A stretch of 64,000 bases of DNA, taken from contig CM082590.2 of NCBI GenBank assembly GCA_040954595.2, positions 3,100,001-3,164,000 on the forward strand, in the 5' to 3' direction. Under the pieces are notes generated by a model. That model was not told the origin of the DNA and did no database searches. It saw only the letters and a list, made by a program, of their open reading frames with translations. Source of the stretch: Balanoglossus misakiensis (lineage: Eukaryota; Hemichordata). Below, in pieces: positions 37,035 to 46,779 of the stretch; the stretch's first letter is position 1, and each line of letters begins with the position of its first letter. Position numbers and translations under genes: made by a program.

Positions 37035-40000
37035 TTAATAGTGGCAATTAATAAATGGTATAGAAGATAAAGTCGTATGAGCAAACTGTTTTAGATTCCA
37101 TTGTTCGGGACTATATCTATCTGGAGGTCGTCTCTGTCGTGTAGGATAGCGTGGTTCAGGTTGAGTACTACTACTGGAGTCAGGACTGATGTTGGTTGTA
37201 GCAGGAGTGATACCATCTGGATCGCTCGATGACCAACCATCCGTACTTTGCAAAATATGATTCGAGAAATCTGAGGTAAGTACTTGAGAAGGTCCATCCG
37301 GATTAACCATACTTGTGGGGTTGTCCATCAGGGAACTTTCTCTTCTGGATGGGATGAATTCTGCAGCAGTAGGATTAAGAGCATTGTGTTCTGTTGGCAA
37401 GTTGATAGTTGACACGAATTGCAATTTACCAATGCCGTCATCCTCTTCGTCCACTGCATCCTGGGTAGCATCGTTGATAACACCCGGTACACTCTGCTTA
37501 ACATCACGCTGCGTCATCTTGGTGTTAACATCGTCATCCAGTTCGTCCGGAATTATTGGTATTGGGAGTAGCAAATTTCTATGTAGTGTCCGCTTCCTTC
37601 CACCCTTAACTTGTTTTTGTACCACGTATACTGGAATGTCTTCTATGGGCTGTGAAATCACTGTATATGGATCCTTTTCCCATTGGTCTGCCAATTTGTA
37701 ATTGTCTTTAGGTCCTGTATTCTTCACCAACACAGTATCACCAGGTTGTATTATGGCCACCTTCACTTTTCTATCATATGACTTCTTCTGCCGTTCACCA
37801 GACTTAACAGACCGTTCCGTTGCTACTTTATAGGCGTAATCCAACCGTTCGGCAAGTTTCGTCACATAATCTGAAACTGTTCCACCATATTCTAGGTTGG
37901 TCTGGTCTGCATGTCCAGATACATCTATAGGCAGTCTTGGTTCACGACCAAACATCAAAAAGAAAGGTGAATATCCTGTGCTTTCATGCTTTGTAGAATT
38001 ATAGGCATGAACCATCGTATTGACATGTGAAGCCCATCTTGTCTTGTTGTCTTTATTCATAGTTCCAAGCATCTGTAATAACGTCTTATTAAATCGTTCG
38101 CACATTCCATTTCCCTGGGGGTGGTATGGAGTGGTCCTGGACTTCTTAATATTTGCTATTCGGCAAAGTTCCTGAATTGTAGACGACTCAAAGTTTCGCC
38201 CCTGGTCACTGTGTAATCGTCCTGGGAACCCATAATGCAAAATCAAATGTTCAAACAATGCTTTGGCAGTTGTTTTGGCAGACTGGTTCTTTGTAGGTAC
38301 TGCTATAGCGTATCGAGTGAAATGATCCGTCATCACTAATATGTTGCTATATCCTTGATCTGGTGTTGGTATATGGAGAAAGTCGATGCACACCATTTCC
38401 ATCGGTTGTGATGTGTGAATATTAACCAAGGGAGTTCTGGGTAATGAAGTTGAACTTTTCCTGCGAATGCATGGTAAACAATGTTCCACTTTCTTTTGAA
38501 CATCCATCGACATCCTAGGCCAGTAGAATCTTCGTCGTACCAGATCCAGGGTTTTATCTTGGCCAAAGTGTCCAAGTTTATCATGTAGTTCCTCCAGGAC
38601 ATCTTTTCTATGGTGTACTGGTAAGACAAGTTGCAAATATTGTATATCATCGATGAAGCATTTCCTGTATAGGACTCCATTCTTCAGAACAAGGCGTTTC
38701 CAATCTCGTATAAGTAGTCTGATATCTCCTGTATGATCTCTCATAAGTGGTTTGTGGTCCTTTTCAAGCTGATCAGTCACATACCGTATTGTTGAATCTT
38801 TGGACTGCTCCGTCTTCCAGAACACATCATCCCCACCTTGAACTACTGCAGGTCTGTCCTCATCTGCTACCATTCCGAATGAAGTTACGTATGGACCTTC
38901 TGTTGCTCGACAAAGCGCCTGGACTACATCGGCTCCCAGATTGGTTTCCGTCTCTGGATTCCCTCTATTCCATGGAATCCTAGACAAAGCGTCAGCCTCT
39001 ATATTCTTCTTACCACTCCGGTAAACAATAGAGAAGTCGTACAATGACAAGTCTGACAACCATCTGTGTCCCACCGCATCCAGTTTCGCAGAAGTTAACA
39101 CATACGTCAAAGGGTTGTTGTCTGTAAACACAGTGAATTTGCTTCCATACAGGTAGTCGTTGAACTTCTTGGTGACGGCCCATTTCAGTGCCAAAAATTC
39201 TAATTTATGAGCTGGATAATTACTTTCAGACTTGGTGAGTCCTCTACTTGCATAGGCAATTACTCTGAGAATACCTTTCTGGCGTTGATACAGCACTGCT
39301 CCCAGACCTGTGGAACTTGCATCAGTATGTATTTCAAATGGAAGTGAGTAGTCAGCAAAGGCTAGTATTGGTGACGACATTAGGCTCTTCCTCAGAGTGT
39401 CGAAAGCTTGTTGTTCCTGTTGTCCCCACTGGAGTTTTTCAAATTTTCCCGCCTTATTCCTTGACTGACGTCCACACAGCAAGTCGTTAAGTGGCTTGGC
39501 AATATTACTGTAGCTTTGGATAAATCTCCTGTAATACCCTGCAAATCCAAGAAATCTTCTCAGTTCTGTTACAGTAGTGGGTATTGGCCATTCCTTCAGA
39601 GCTGCTACCTTGTCTGGGTCCGTTGTAATTCCGTCGGCTGATACCACGTGTCCAAGATATTTCACCTTCTTCTGGAATAAAACACATTTCGTTGCCTTCA
39701 ACTTTAATCCATGTGATGCCAGCCGCTGGAATACCCGCTCCAATCTATTGAGGTGGTCTTCAAAAGTCTTCGAAAATACTATGATGTCATCTAAATACAC
39801 ACAACATTCTCTGAACGCCAATTCTCCAAAACACTTCTCCATGAGACGCTGGAAAGTTGCAGGTGCGTTGGTCAGACCCATAGACATACGGTTGAATTCA
39901 AATAAGCCGAAGTTTCCCACCGTGAAAGCTGTCTTCGCTTTGTCGTCTTCCGCCATCTCTACTTGGTAATATCCAGACCGTAGATCAAGCGATGAAAACC

Positions 40001-41321
40001 ACTCGGCGTCACTAAGGTTATCAAGCGTATCTAGTACCCGGGGTAATGCGTAAGCGTCTTTAATGGTTTTGGCGTTGAGACGTCTATAATCAATACACAC
40101 CCTCAGCTTCCCATCAGGTTTTCTGACACATACAACATTTGAGGACCACGGGCTGTTTGATTCTCTAATCACACCACTCTGTAGCATATCTTGCAGGTAC
40201 TGTTGCAATTCTTCGTACATACCCATAGGGATTCGACGGTATTTATCTTTAAAGGGGGTTTCATCCGTTAACTTTATCGAATGTGTTACCAATGTTGTGT
40301 GTCCCAAATCTCTCTCACCTGTAGAGAACACGGTTTGCCATTTACCAATGGTAGCCAAGGCTTGGTCTTTCTGGATTTCTGTTAATTCTGTATCTGCCTC
40401 TTGTAATCCCAGGTCTTTTATCAGCCAATCGGGTACTTTTGGTGAGGTGGTCCCATCTGAGTTTGTATCAATATCATCTCCATATGGATCTAAAGGCTGT
40501 GAGACATTAGATGCTAAGTTCATGTTACATAGGGTGCTTTTAGGGGGAACTGTGACAGCACGTGCTCCATAGTTGGTCACCATTACTGGGATTCGACACG
40601 AATTACCACGAGGCTCTAACTTCAACACGGCTGGAGTAACAAGTAAACCACCAGGTAAAAGTCTGTCATTTTCTGGTTCCACCACAACTACTGATTGACA
40701 ATTTCTTAGGTCCACTCTGCAAAATCCATGGATGACTGTGCGTTCGTATGGTCCAATGGTTGTGGGTTTAGTAGTGGTAACTGTAAATGTCCTACCTTCG
40801 GCCCTCTGCCGGTGGATAGTCGCTTGGTATGCTAGTCTCCATACTGAGGATAGGTCTGTACTGTACTGTGTATCTTCATCCACAAAATGTTGGAGAACAT
40901 TTGTGCCTATCACAACTGGAACCATCTGATTATATTCCGTGTCTTCAACAACAAGCAATAATATATCTTTAGACATCTCTTGTCCATGGCTATCTGGGAA
41001 TTTCACTTCAACTTCAATATAACCAAGGTAAGGAACTTCTGTACCACTAGCCCCTTCTACCTTCACCAAGTTGTTCAGGTCATGCATTGGTTTCTGTAGC
41101 TTCTCTCTGTTAAAAGTGTCAGCAACAGTAGATACCATGGACCCGGTGTCTATCAGCGCAATACACGAGGATCCTTCCAACACAATCTCAGTTTCATTGG
41201 CGTGGCCTATTAAAGAATCAATAACATTAGAGGGACTGTTACCGTTCCGACCTAGCGCATGTCCCTCCGGATGCCTGGTCGCTCCCCATTTAAAGGACAG
41301 TCTGTCTTTTTGTGTCCATGT
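37035..41321 (-). CDS. pol: Pol polyprotein: protease, RT, RNase H, integrase
   Basis: The frame is open from 41321 and overlaps gag by about 70 bases in the -1 frame, so it is probably made as a Gag-Pol frameshift fusion. Counting from 41183: aspartic protease LIDTGS near residue 11; reverse transcriptase with LDLRSGYYQ and catalytic YLDD near 463; RNase H (HTDASSTGLGAV near 617, TDNNPLTYVL near 687); integrase zinc finger HX3-4H...CX2C (near 855-905); and a DD35E core (IDF near 934, HSDQG near 991, GMCERF near 1027, with exactly 35 residues between the second Asp and Glu). A GPY/F-like module and a Ser/Thr-rich tail follow. The stop is TAA at 37035-37037. No internal stop or frameshift is seen. 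Confidence 0.93.
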   Translation of the reverse strand, partial: TWTQKDRLSFKWGATRHPEGHALGRNGNSPSNVIDSLIGHANETEIVLEGSSCIALIDTGSMVSTVADTFNREKLQKPMHDLNNLVKVEGASGTEVPYLGYIEVEVKFPDSHGQEMSKDILLLVVEDTEYNQMVPVVIGTNVLQHFVDEDTQYSTDLSSVWRLAYQATIHRQRAEGRTFTVTTTKPTTIGPYERTVIHGFCRVDLRNCQSVVVVEPENDRLLPGGLLVTPAVLKLEPRGNSCRIPVMVTNYGARAVTVPPKSTLCNMNLASNVSQPLDPYGDDIDTNSDGTTSPKVPDWLIKDLGLQEADTELTEIQKDQALATIGKWQTVFSTGERDLGHTTLVTHSIKLTDETPFKDKYRRIPMGMYEELQQYLQDMLQSGVIRESNSPWSSNVVCVRKPDGKLRVCIDYRRLNAKTIKDAYALPRVLDTLDNLSDAEWFSSLDLRSGYYQVEMAEDDKAKTAFTVGNFGLFEFNRMSMGLTNAPATFQRLMEKCFGELAFRECCVYLDDIIVFSKTFEDHLNRLERVFQRLASHGLKLKATKCVLFQKKVKYLGHVVSADGITTDPDKVAALKEWPIPTTVTELRRFLGFAGYYRRFIQSYSNIAKPLNDLLCGRQSRNKAGKFEKLQWGQQEQQAFDTLRKSLMSSPILAFADYSLPFEIHTDASSTGLGAVLYQRQKGILRVIAYASRGLTKSESNYPAHKLEFLALKWAVTKKFNDYLYGSKFTVFTDNNPLTYVLTSAKLDAVGHRWLSDLSLYDFSIVYRSGKKNIEADALSRIPWNRGNPETETNLGADVVQALCRATEGPYVTSFGMVADEDRPAVVQGGDDVFWKTEQSKDSTIRYVTDQLEKDHKPLMRDHTGDIRLLIRDWKRLVLKNGVLYRKCFIDDIQYLQLVLPVHHRKDVLEELHDKLGHFGQDKTLDLVRRRFYWPRMSMDVQKKVEHCLPCIRRKSSTSLPRTPLVNIHTSQPMEMVCIDFLHIPTPDQGYSNILVMTDHFTRYAIAVPTKNQSAKTTAKALFEHLILHYGFPGRLHSDQGRNFESSTIQELCRIANIKKSRTTPYHPQGNGMCERFNKTLLQMLGTMNKDNKTRWASHVNTMVHAYNSTKHESTGYSPFFLMFGREPRLPIDVSGHADQTNLEYGGTVSDYVTKLAERLDYAYKVATERSVKSGERQKKSYDRKVKVAIIQPGDTVLVKNTGPKDNYKLADQWEKDPYTVISQPIEDIPVYVVQKQVKGGRKRTLHRNLLLPIPIIPDELDDDVNTKMTQRDVKQSVPGVINDATQDAVDEEDDGIGKLQFVSTINLPTEHNALNPTAAEFIPSRRESSLMDNPTSMVNPDGPSQVLTSDFSNHILQSTDGWSSSDPDGITPATTNISPDSSSSTQPEPRYPTRQRRPPDRYSPEQWNLKQFAHTTLSSIPFINCHY
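41230..41294 (-). promoter_or_regulatory. -1 ribosomal frameshift signal: slippery site plus pseudoknot
   Basis: On the minus strand the gag frame reads CC-TTTAAAT, placing the canonical heptamer U UUA AAU (41288-41294) in the 0 frame. A six-base spacer is followed by CGACC (41277-41281), GAGGGAC (41261-41267), GGTCG (41248-41252) and GTCCCTC (41230-41236). The first pairs with the third and the second with the fourth, the order of an H-type pseudoknot. A -1 slip there enters the pol frame directly. The gag stop lies inside the pseudoknot. Confidence 0.82.
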
Positions 41322-42634
41322 TCACCACACTTGAAGCAGTTGCCTGGGAAAACTTGTTTGGGTTGGCGAGTTCCATCGTTGCCACGCCGATCCCGGCCAT
41401 TTTCATTGTTGACACGTCGGCGAAAAGTAGACTCTGGAGTTGATGATGTTGAAGTTCGCTTCTCTAGTTCAGCAACCTTCTCAGCTAAGTTCTTCAGACC
41501 TTTGGTAAGTTCCTCCAATTTGGTTATCATCGTCTTGTCAGCAACAGTTGCTTGGTGAACCCTGGTAGTGGTCTCCCTATTTACTTCAAGCTTTCTTGCG
41601 GCTAGCAACAATCCTGAATAATCTTCTCCCGTATCATATCGGTGTCTGATTGCATTCTTAATGTGCTCATCTGACAGGCCAGAAAAGAATTTGGTTCGAA
41701 GCATGGTTTCTTCTGAATTACTAGAGATGGACTGACCTGATCTGAGTTCATCCAAAAGTCCTTCGATGCGACAGGCCCATTCTGCTACCTTTTCTGTCTT
41801 CGTTTGTCGTGCTGTATAGAATTTTTCCAAAACTGCTTCCGGTGGCAATACTTTCCCAAAGACCATGTCCATCTTCGCCATCAATCGGGACACTGTGATG
41901 TCTTCTCCCATATGTAGTAGGACTTCAGCAGCGGACGCTCGTAGGGATTTCCGAACAGCCTGCATAATTATGGTCTCCGGAAACACATTCTCCCTCTGTA
42001 GTGCTCGAACTTCATATCGCCACATTTCATAAGTGACATCACCTTTGCCAGAGAAGACGACTATTCTTGGGAATTCCACCGAGTGAAAAGCAGTAGTGGC
42101 TGTGGCTGGCTGTGCAGCAGCTGCTTGGGCAGGTGAAGACATAATAAATGGTGAAGAATCTGCAACTGAAGTTGGTACTGGAAATGCTGGAAATGGAATC
42201 GGCTGTGGCATAGGGGTTGATACGATTGGTTTCAGTGGAGCAGGTGATATGGCCTGTGCAACCGCTTTCCTATCTGCTTCAGACAGTAAACTCAACATGT
42301 TAATAATTTCCTGTACATCTGCTTTGGGTTTGGATGTCTTGGGATCACTGGTGTCATTGTAATCTAGGCCAGTACTTTGTTCGGTTTCCTCAATTAAATG
42401 CCACAGTTCCAACCCTCGGGCTGTGGTCACACGACTTGCCCGTAATTTGCTTTCTTCAAAAGTGCTTTTATGTATTACTGGCAGAGCGGCTGTGGCTGAT
42501 TCTATATTCTCAAATATGACAAAAGCGGAATCTTTATCAGAAATATAAATTTGATCAACCTGGGCCAAACCAAGCTGTAACTCGATAAATTCTCTAAAAT
42601 GTTTCTTTGTACATTCAAAAGGCAAGTGTTGCAC
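41252..42634 (-). CDS. gag: Gag polyprotein, PNMA-like, with RRM-like N-terminus and CCHC knuckle
   Basis: A 460-codon open stretch ending TAG at 41252-41254. Residues about 1-75 (with a few codons upstream) look like an RRM fold: RNP2-like IYVQHLPF, RNP1-like SAFVIFEN. A Pro/Ala-rich linker follows. Residues about 185-350 (VVFSGKGDVTYEMWRYEV to GLLLAARKLE) resemble the Ty3/Gypsy and PNMA capsid domain. Then come a coiled coil (ITKLEELTKGLKNLAEKVAE) and a CX2CX4HX4C zinc knuckle (CFKCGEHGHKKTDC). Gag would form the capsid and bind RNA. The frame has no ATG at its 5' edge: an in-frame ATG at 42674-42676 is followed at codon 7 by TAA (42656-42658). Either this copy is defective or initiation is non-AUG. 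The next in-frame Met codons lie after the RRM. Confidence 0.88.
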   Translation of the reverse strand: MQHLPFECTKKHFREFIELQLGLAQVDQIYISDKDSAFVIFENIESATAALPVIHKSTFEESKLRASRVTTARGLELWHLIEETEQSTGLDYNDTSDPKTSKPKADVQEIINMLSLLSEADRKAVAQAISPAPLKPIVSTPMPQPIPFPAFPVPTSVADSSPFIMSSPAQAAAAQPATATTAFHSVEFPRIVVFSGKGDVTYEMWRYEVRALQRENVFPETIIMQAVRKSLRASAAEVLLHMGEDITVSRLMAKMDMVFGKVLPPEAVLEKFYTARQTKTEKVAEWACRIEGLLDELRSGQSISSNSEETMLRTKFFSGLSDEHIKNAIRHRYDTGEDYSGLLLAARKLEVNRETTTRVHQATVADKTMITKLEELTKGLKNLAEKVAELEKRTSTSSTPESTFRRRVNNENGRDRRGNDGTRQPKQVFPGNCFKCGEHGHKKTDCPLNGERPGIRRDMR

Positions 42635-42658
42635 ATAAATGCTTCGCTCTTGAATTTA

Positions 42659-43587
42659 TATTTTGGACACAGCCATTTTTTTTTCCATAAAATGAGAGGC
42701 AATTTGGGAGGACTCTGACGTGTCGTTAAATACGATGCAATGCAAGCTATTTCACTGGAAAATCTTAACAATAATATCAGTATCTACTGGCATAGCACAT
42801 ACGTTAACAGGGAATGGACTAAGCATAGAATAGTTTACAGACACTGCCAAAGGTTCTATAGAGACTAATGTATGATTTGGATGAATACGACCATTCATGG
42901 ACAGTCTCAATAATAATGAAACAACTAAATAACTAATACAATAATAAACTAACTCAAGTCAATATACAATATTTAACTTATAACTTAATATTTTTTTTTT
43001 TCAACAAGTGCTGAAAATTTTTTTTTTTTCCACGTCGTTTGGAAAATAATGAACTGAAATTTACAAAGAAAATTATACTTCCGCACTTAACCAAAATATA
43101 CTGTTGCTAAGAAAAATTTACAAACATTACGTTACACCAGGTTCTACGGCGAATAACCAGAAAGTTCGTTTGCAATATAATACCCAGTCCACAAGTTCAA
43201 GTCCGAAGTTATCACAGATGGAAACTATGCGCCACGGACGGAATTTATGCGCACTGTCTATAGTTCGCACGGAATAACACTGTCAAGTTCTGGACACACA
43301 ATACCTTGTATACCGCGATGAACACTTCACACTAAACAGTTCCGGCCGGTAACAGTTCAGCGACTTCACCACTTGGCACTCTGCAGAGAATTTTCCTCGC
43401 CGTTGACGCTTGGACCTGGCTCCCGTCTGTCTGCAGTCCGGGTGGCTCCCCAAGGACGTCCAGCTCAGCGAAAGACACACCTGGTTGGGCGTTGTCCGTT
43501 GTCCAGACACTTCTGACCAGTTAAAACATGGCACTTGTCAGTATCATCCTCTCCGTCCCGAAAAAAGAACTTGCGTAGGAATTGCCA
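42659..43587 (-). other. Long 5' leader of the Gypsy element
   Basis: About 0.9 kb between the PBS and gag. There is no credible frame apart from the six-codon start described for gag. It contains T/A runs near 42990-43030. It probably holds packaging signals, but none can be recognised by eye. Confidence 0.45.
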
Positions 43588-43606
43588 AATCCTGCCGACT
43601 ACGCCA
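43588..43606 (-). promoter_or_regulatory. Primer-binding site, tRNA-Ser
   Basis: Two bases inside the 5' LTR the plus strand reads aatcctgccgactacgcca, 19 bases identical to the 3' end of animal tRNA-Ser (AGA-type, including CCA) as I know it. The retrotransposon RNA would therefore pair with tRNA-Ser to prime minus-strand DNA synthesis. Confidence 0.85.
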
Positions 43607-43608
43607 TT

Positions 43609-44252
43609 TGTCACGGTTGTCGCCGTTCATTCCAACATATTCACACCAAACAGGTTACGGGTAACAAAGACATAGGCCTTACATTTAATAACTGAAATGG
43701 AACAAATACATGTCGGTTCCACAACGTGTGTGGCCGGTCTGGCTACAGAGGTGAACTGCTAAATTACACACATGTATGGGAGTTCACCTCCAACAGAATA
43801 CACCAAAATTCATGCAAGTGAAAAATATAGACATACAATTGGAAAATTGACGCAAGTTAACGACACCAATTACTTGTGCTGAAATGAGTCGGTAGAATGC
43901 ACCAAAATACAAAGCTTCAAGCAACAGGTAAGGTACAAGGAAACTAACCTGAAATGGAACAAATACATGTCAGTTCCAACGTGTGTGGCCGGTCTGGCTA
44001 CAGAGGTGAACTGACCAATTTTATGCACCATGTCCTTTTATATCAGCAATTACATCATAGTGCCAGATTAGCTTGTGTTCATTGGTCAAATGAAACTTCC
44101 AGGTGGTTTGCATATAATTAAGATCAACCAATTGAAGGTAAGTACTATTACGTCATATGAATAATTGAATAACTAATTACTATAAGATACAGGTATAACA
44201 TACATACAGATATACATGTATACAAATTCAATGGATCAACAAGGCCGTTACA
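43609..44252 (-). repeat. 5' LTR (element orientation)
   Basis: A 644-bp repeat matching the other LTR except at position 107 (G here at 43715, A in the partner). Transcription of the element would start in this copy. Confidence 0.95.
44035..44042 (-). promoter_or_regulatory. LTR TATA box
   Basis: It reads TATAAAAG on the minus strand within the 5' LTR, with an inverted CCAAT-type word (cattggtc) about 40 bp upstream. It is conserved in the diverged solo LTR at 25.2-25.6 kb, which supports function. Confidence 0.55.
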
Positions 44253-44360
44253 CATGTCTGAAATTAACACATACACACTGGGTGCGATTGAAAAGGTATG
44301 ACTGAAACCACAACAGGGCTGCAACCCCCAAAAGACCAAATCAATTTCTTTGATGATTCA

Positions 44361-45790
44361 TTAAATGTCATCACAGTCACCATCATTGGAATCACAATCA
44401 CCATTCTTTGAATTATCAGTTTGTTTTTCTTCCGTCCAGTTATATTCATCAGTCAGTTCGTCAAAGTCAGAATCAGTCTCGTAAATATTTCCCTCTTCTT
44501 CTCTTAAAATGTCAAATTCATGTGACTCCTGTAAAATTGCATCAATGCTATTTTCCATATTATGATGTTCAGTATCAGTGATTGGTGATGGTGATTCTAA
44601 TAGTGGTGACTTATCTGTATATTTTGGGCATACCCCATACTTTTTCGATGTGGTACAGAATCCAGGATTCCCATTATGTGGATTACTGCAGTCATTACAT
44701 CGACACGCAGGGCCACAACCATTGTGGGTCTTATAACATTTACAACATCTGCTATTACAAGTTGGCATCTTTTAGCAGCCACACCCTTTTGTTAGCAACT
44801 CCAAATTATTTTTCACTTTTTCCAAATTGGCATCACTGTCCTAAATAATATCAAGTTCGCCGTTGCTTAGTCTGTATCCATAATTATTGAATAAGGGAAA
44901 CGTAACATGGCACTGATCGGCCTGGGACCATAACTGAGAGCCCCAGCATGATCTTTTCCAGTGCAGTTGTAGGGCTTCAAAGGAAGGGATACATTCTTCC
45001 TCATACTGGATACGTGGGCAAATTGTTTCTCGTATATATGTAAGCCATTTGATGTGGTTATCTTTAAGACTGTTAGTGACACTGGCTACTTGTCGATAAA
45101 GTTCAAAAGGATGAGATGCATCAAATGCTTGGAAATGTTTCTTAACATAAACACTACCTTTTAAACGTATGAAAGCGAAAATTCCATTCCCTACACTGTC
45201 TACTGTTGTGTCTATCAGTGTTCCAGGTATAAGGGTGCCACTAGTTATAAATTCAGAGTATTGAAAAAATGTCTTGTAGAAAGATTTCCTTCCGATGCCT
45301 GCAAAGTATAGTCACAACCTGTGCATATGAACAGTGTTTGAAATATTTTGCCTAAATATTGGAGGGGAATATGTTGCAAATCAGGGTCTAAATTTAAATC
45401 TGATTTGAATTGATTCATGTCTAAATAAGTGAGATTTGATAAATCATTATCAAGTTGTACAAATATCTCCTTTTGAACATGTTGATATAGTACTGGGAGG
45501 AGAACATGATAAGTATCGGTATCAGGGGAGTAAATAACACCTTTCTTGTAAGAGGACTGAACTGCATGAAGGATGCATCTACTGTCAGCTTCTTCATGAC
45601 AACTTTTGGCTTCCCACTCAGACACAATTCCATTACTACCAACGAAAAGACTCTTGTCCCTATTTTCTCCATCAAAGCCACCTGCTGTAATGAGGACCTG
45701 ATCACCTTGCAGAGCCGGCACAATTATTTTTAAAGATGTGGCTGACAAGAAGTTCACTAGTTTTCTCTTGTTTGGCTTACAATTGATGTA
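44361..45790 (-). pseudogene. C-terminal exon of OTU/CXC family gene: PIN-like domain and CXC motif
   Basis: From an acceptor near 45800 the frame reads through VPALQGDQVLITAGGFDG, HEEADSRCILHA, YSPDTDTYHVLL and FICTGCDY. This spaced acidic pattern (EAD...SPDTD...GCD) resembles PIN/FEN-like nuclease folds. Another open frame continues from about 45240 to 44870 (FELYRQVASVTNS, LQLHWKRSCW). After a further frame change comes LELLTKGCGC, a TAA, then CNSRCCKCYKTHNGC with CRCNDC: a CXC (tesmin/TSO1-like) cysteine motif. An acidic tail ends at 44361. The frame breaks show decay. Function is unknown; CXC motifs bind zinc and often DNA. Confidence 0.6.
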
Positions 45791-45879
45791 TGTTTTGAGC
45801 TAATATTATTGATTACCTATTTTTTATGCATTTTTTTGTATTTTTCCATGTTATTAGTAAAAAGTCTTCATTTCTGAAA

Positions 45880-46340
45880 GTGATGGGCTTACTTCTTTGA
45901 AATTTAGCATGAAGCTTCCTAATGGTTGTCTGAGTAACCATAGTTTTGTTCAAATTGTTGCAAAATTTGCATATTTATAATTTTGAGCAATATTTGCCAT
46001 TTTTGGTCAATTTATTTTTCTTTAAAACCGCATGCCAGATTGCTTTGCAATTTGGTAGGCATGTTCGTAGGTGTAAGTCAAGTAATATGTTGTAAAAAAT
46101 GTGATATTTTCATAAATGTGTTATCGGGGAAACTTTTGCAATTTTTGTCAAAAATTGTTTTCCTGAAACTGTTTGTCATATTGCATAGAACTTTGGCAGC
46201 ATGTTCCTTGTAGTGATTGAGGTAAGGTATTGTACAATTTTGTGTTTTTGCCACTTTTGAACAAATATCTTTTGTGAAACTGCTTGTTGATTGCTTTGAA
46301 ATTAGTTTTTTCTCTGATTGCTTTGAAATTTGGGATATAA
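45880..46340. repeat. Inverted copy of the degenerate core repeat
   Basis: On the minus strand it shows the 'accaaa ... caaagcaatctg' phrase found at 20.5-24.6 kb (plus-strand 'gccagattgctttgcaattt'). It lies in the intron between the two 3'-most exons of the OTU/CXC family pseudogene. Confidence 0.5.
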
Positions 46341-46596
46341 TTTCATAACACATACATGTATATGTGCAACTTTTATTCAATTCTGATATCAGAAATATTC
46401 AATATTTAGCGAGTTTTTATGAAAGTTTCTTTGTTTTTGGTTAGCAAATCTTCTCCTTAACCAATTATCCAGTTGTTTTGAAAGTTACTGTTTACAAGGA
46501 GTCGTTACCCCCAACTTAGACATGTTTACATAACTTCAATAAGCCAGCTGTCAGAGAGACCATGGGCTATTAAATTTTTAATTACCAGTGGCAGGT

Positions 46597-46598
<2 letters not shown>

Positions 46599-46629
<31 letters not shown>

Positions 46630-46645
46630 TGTCTGTCTGTCTGTT
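46599..46645. repeat. (TG)n/(TCTG)n microsatellite
   Basis: An uninterrupted gt run passes into tctg repeats inside an intron-like region. Confidence 0.95.
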
Positions 46646-46779
46646 CCAGGGCTGACTGAAAGAAGTTGCTTCTCATATGTGTTTGTACAGACAATTTTTG
46701 GTCAATTTTTGGGCATGTTCCTTGTTAATGTTTTTACATTCCATATTTCTATATCGTAAGATCATATCTGCTTGCAATG

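Larger units (their letters stand above)
36332..44252 (-). mobile_element. Near-intact Ty3/Gypsy LTR retrotransposon, 7.9 kb
   Basis: Two 644-bp direct LTRs flank gag and pol read on the minus strand, with CATG target duplications at 36328-36331 and 44253-44256. The LTRs differ by only one base that I could see (A at 36438, G at 43715), so insertion is recent. PBS, slippery site, protease, RT, RNase H and integrase are all present, in the order PR-RT-RH-IN that defines Ty3/Gypsy (Metaviridae). No env-like frame is present. It sits beside a CR1-like relic, inside a large intron of the minus-strand EGF/Q-rich gene. The one evident defect is a stop codon near the gag start. Confidence 0.95.

Noticed and set aside
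37315-42519. Plus-strand frames across gag and pol
   Set aside because: They are antisense shadows of the long, motif-rich minus-strand gag and pol frames.
43588-43606. tRNA-Ser gene fragment
   Set aside because: Only the 3' 19 bases match and they sit two bases from the LTR, so this is the primer-binding site.
36332-44252. env-like gene making the Gypsy element an errantivirus-type retrovirus
   Set aside because: After the pol stop only about 59 bases remain before the 3' LTR, so there is no room for env.
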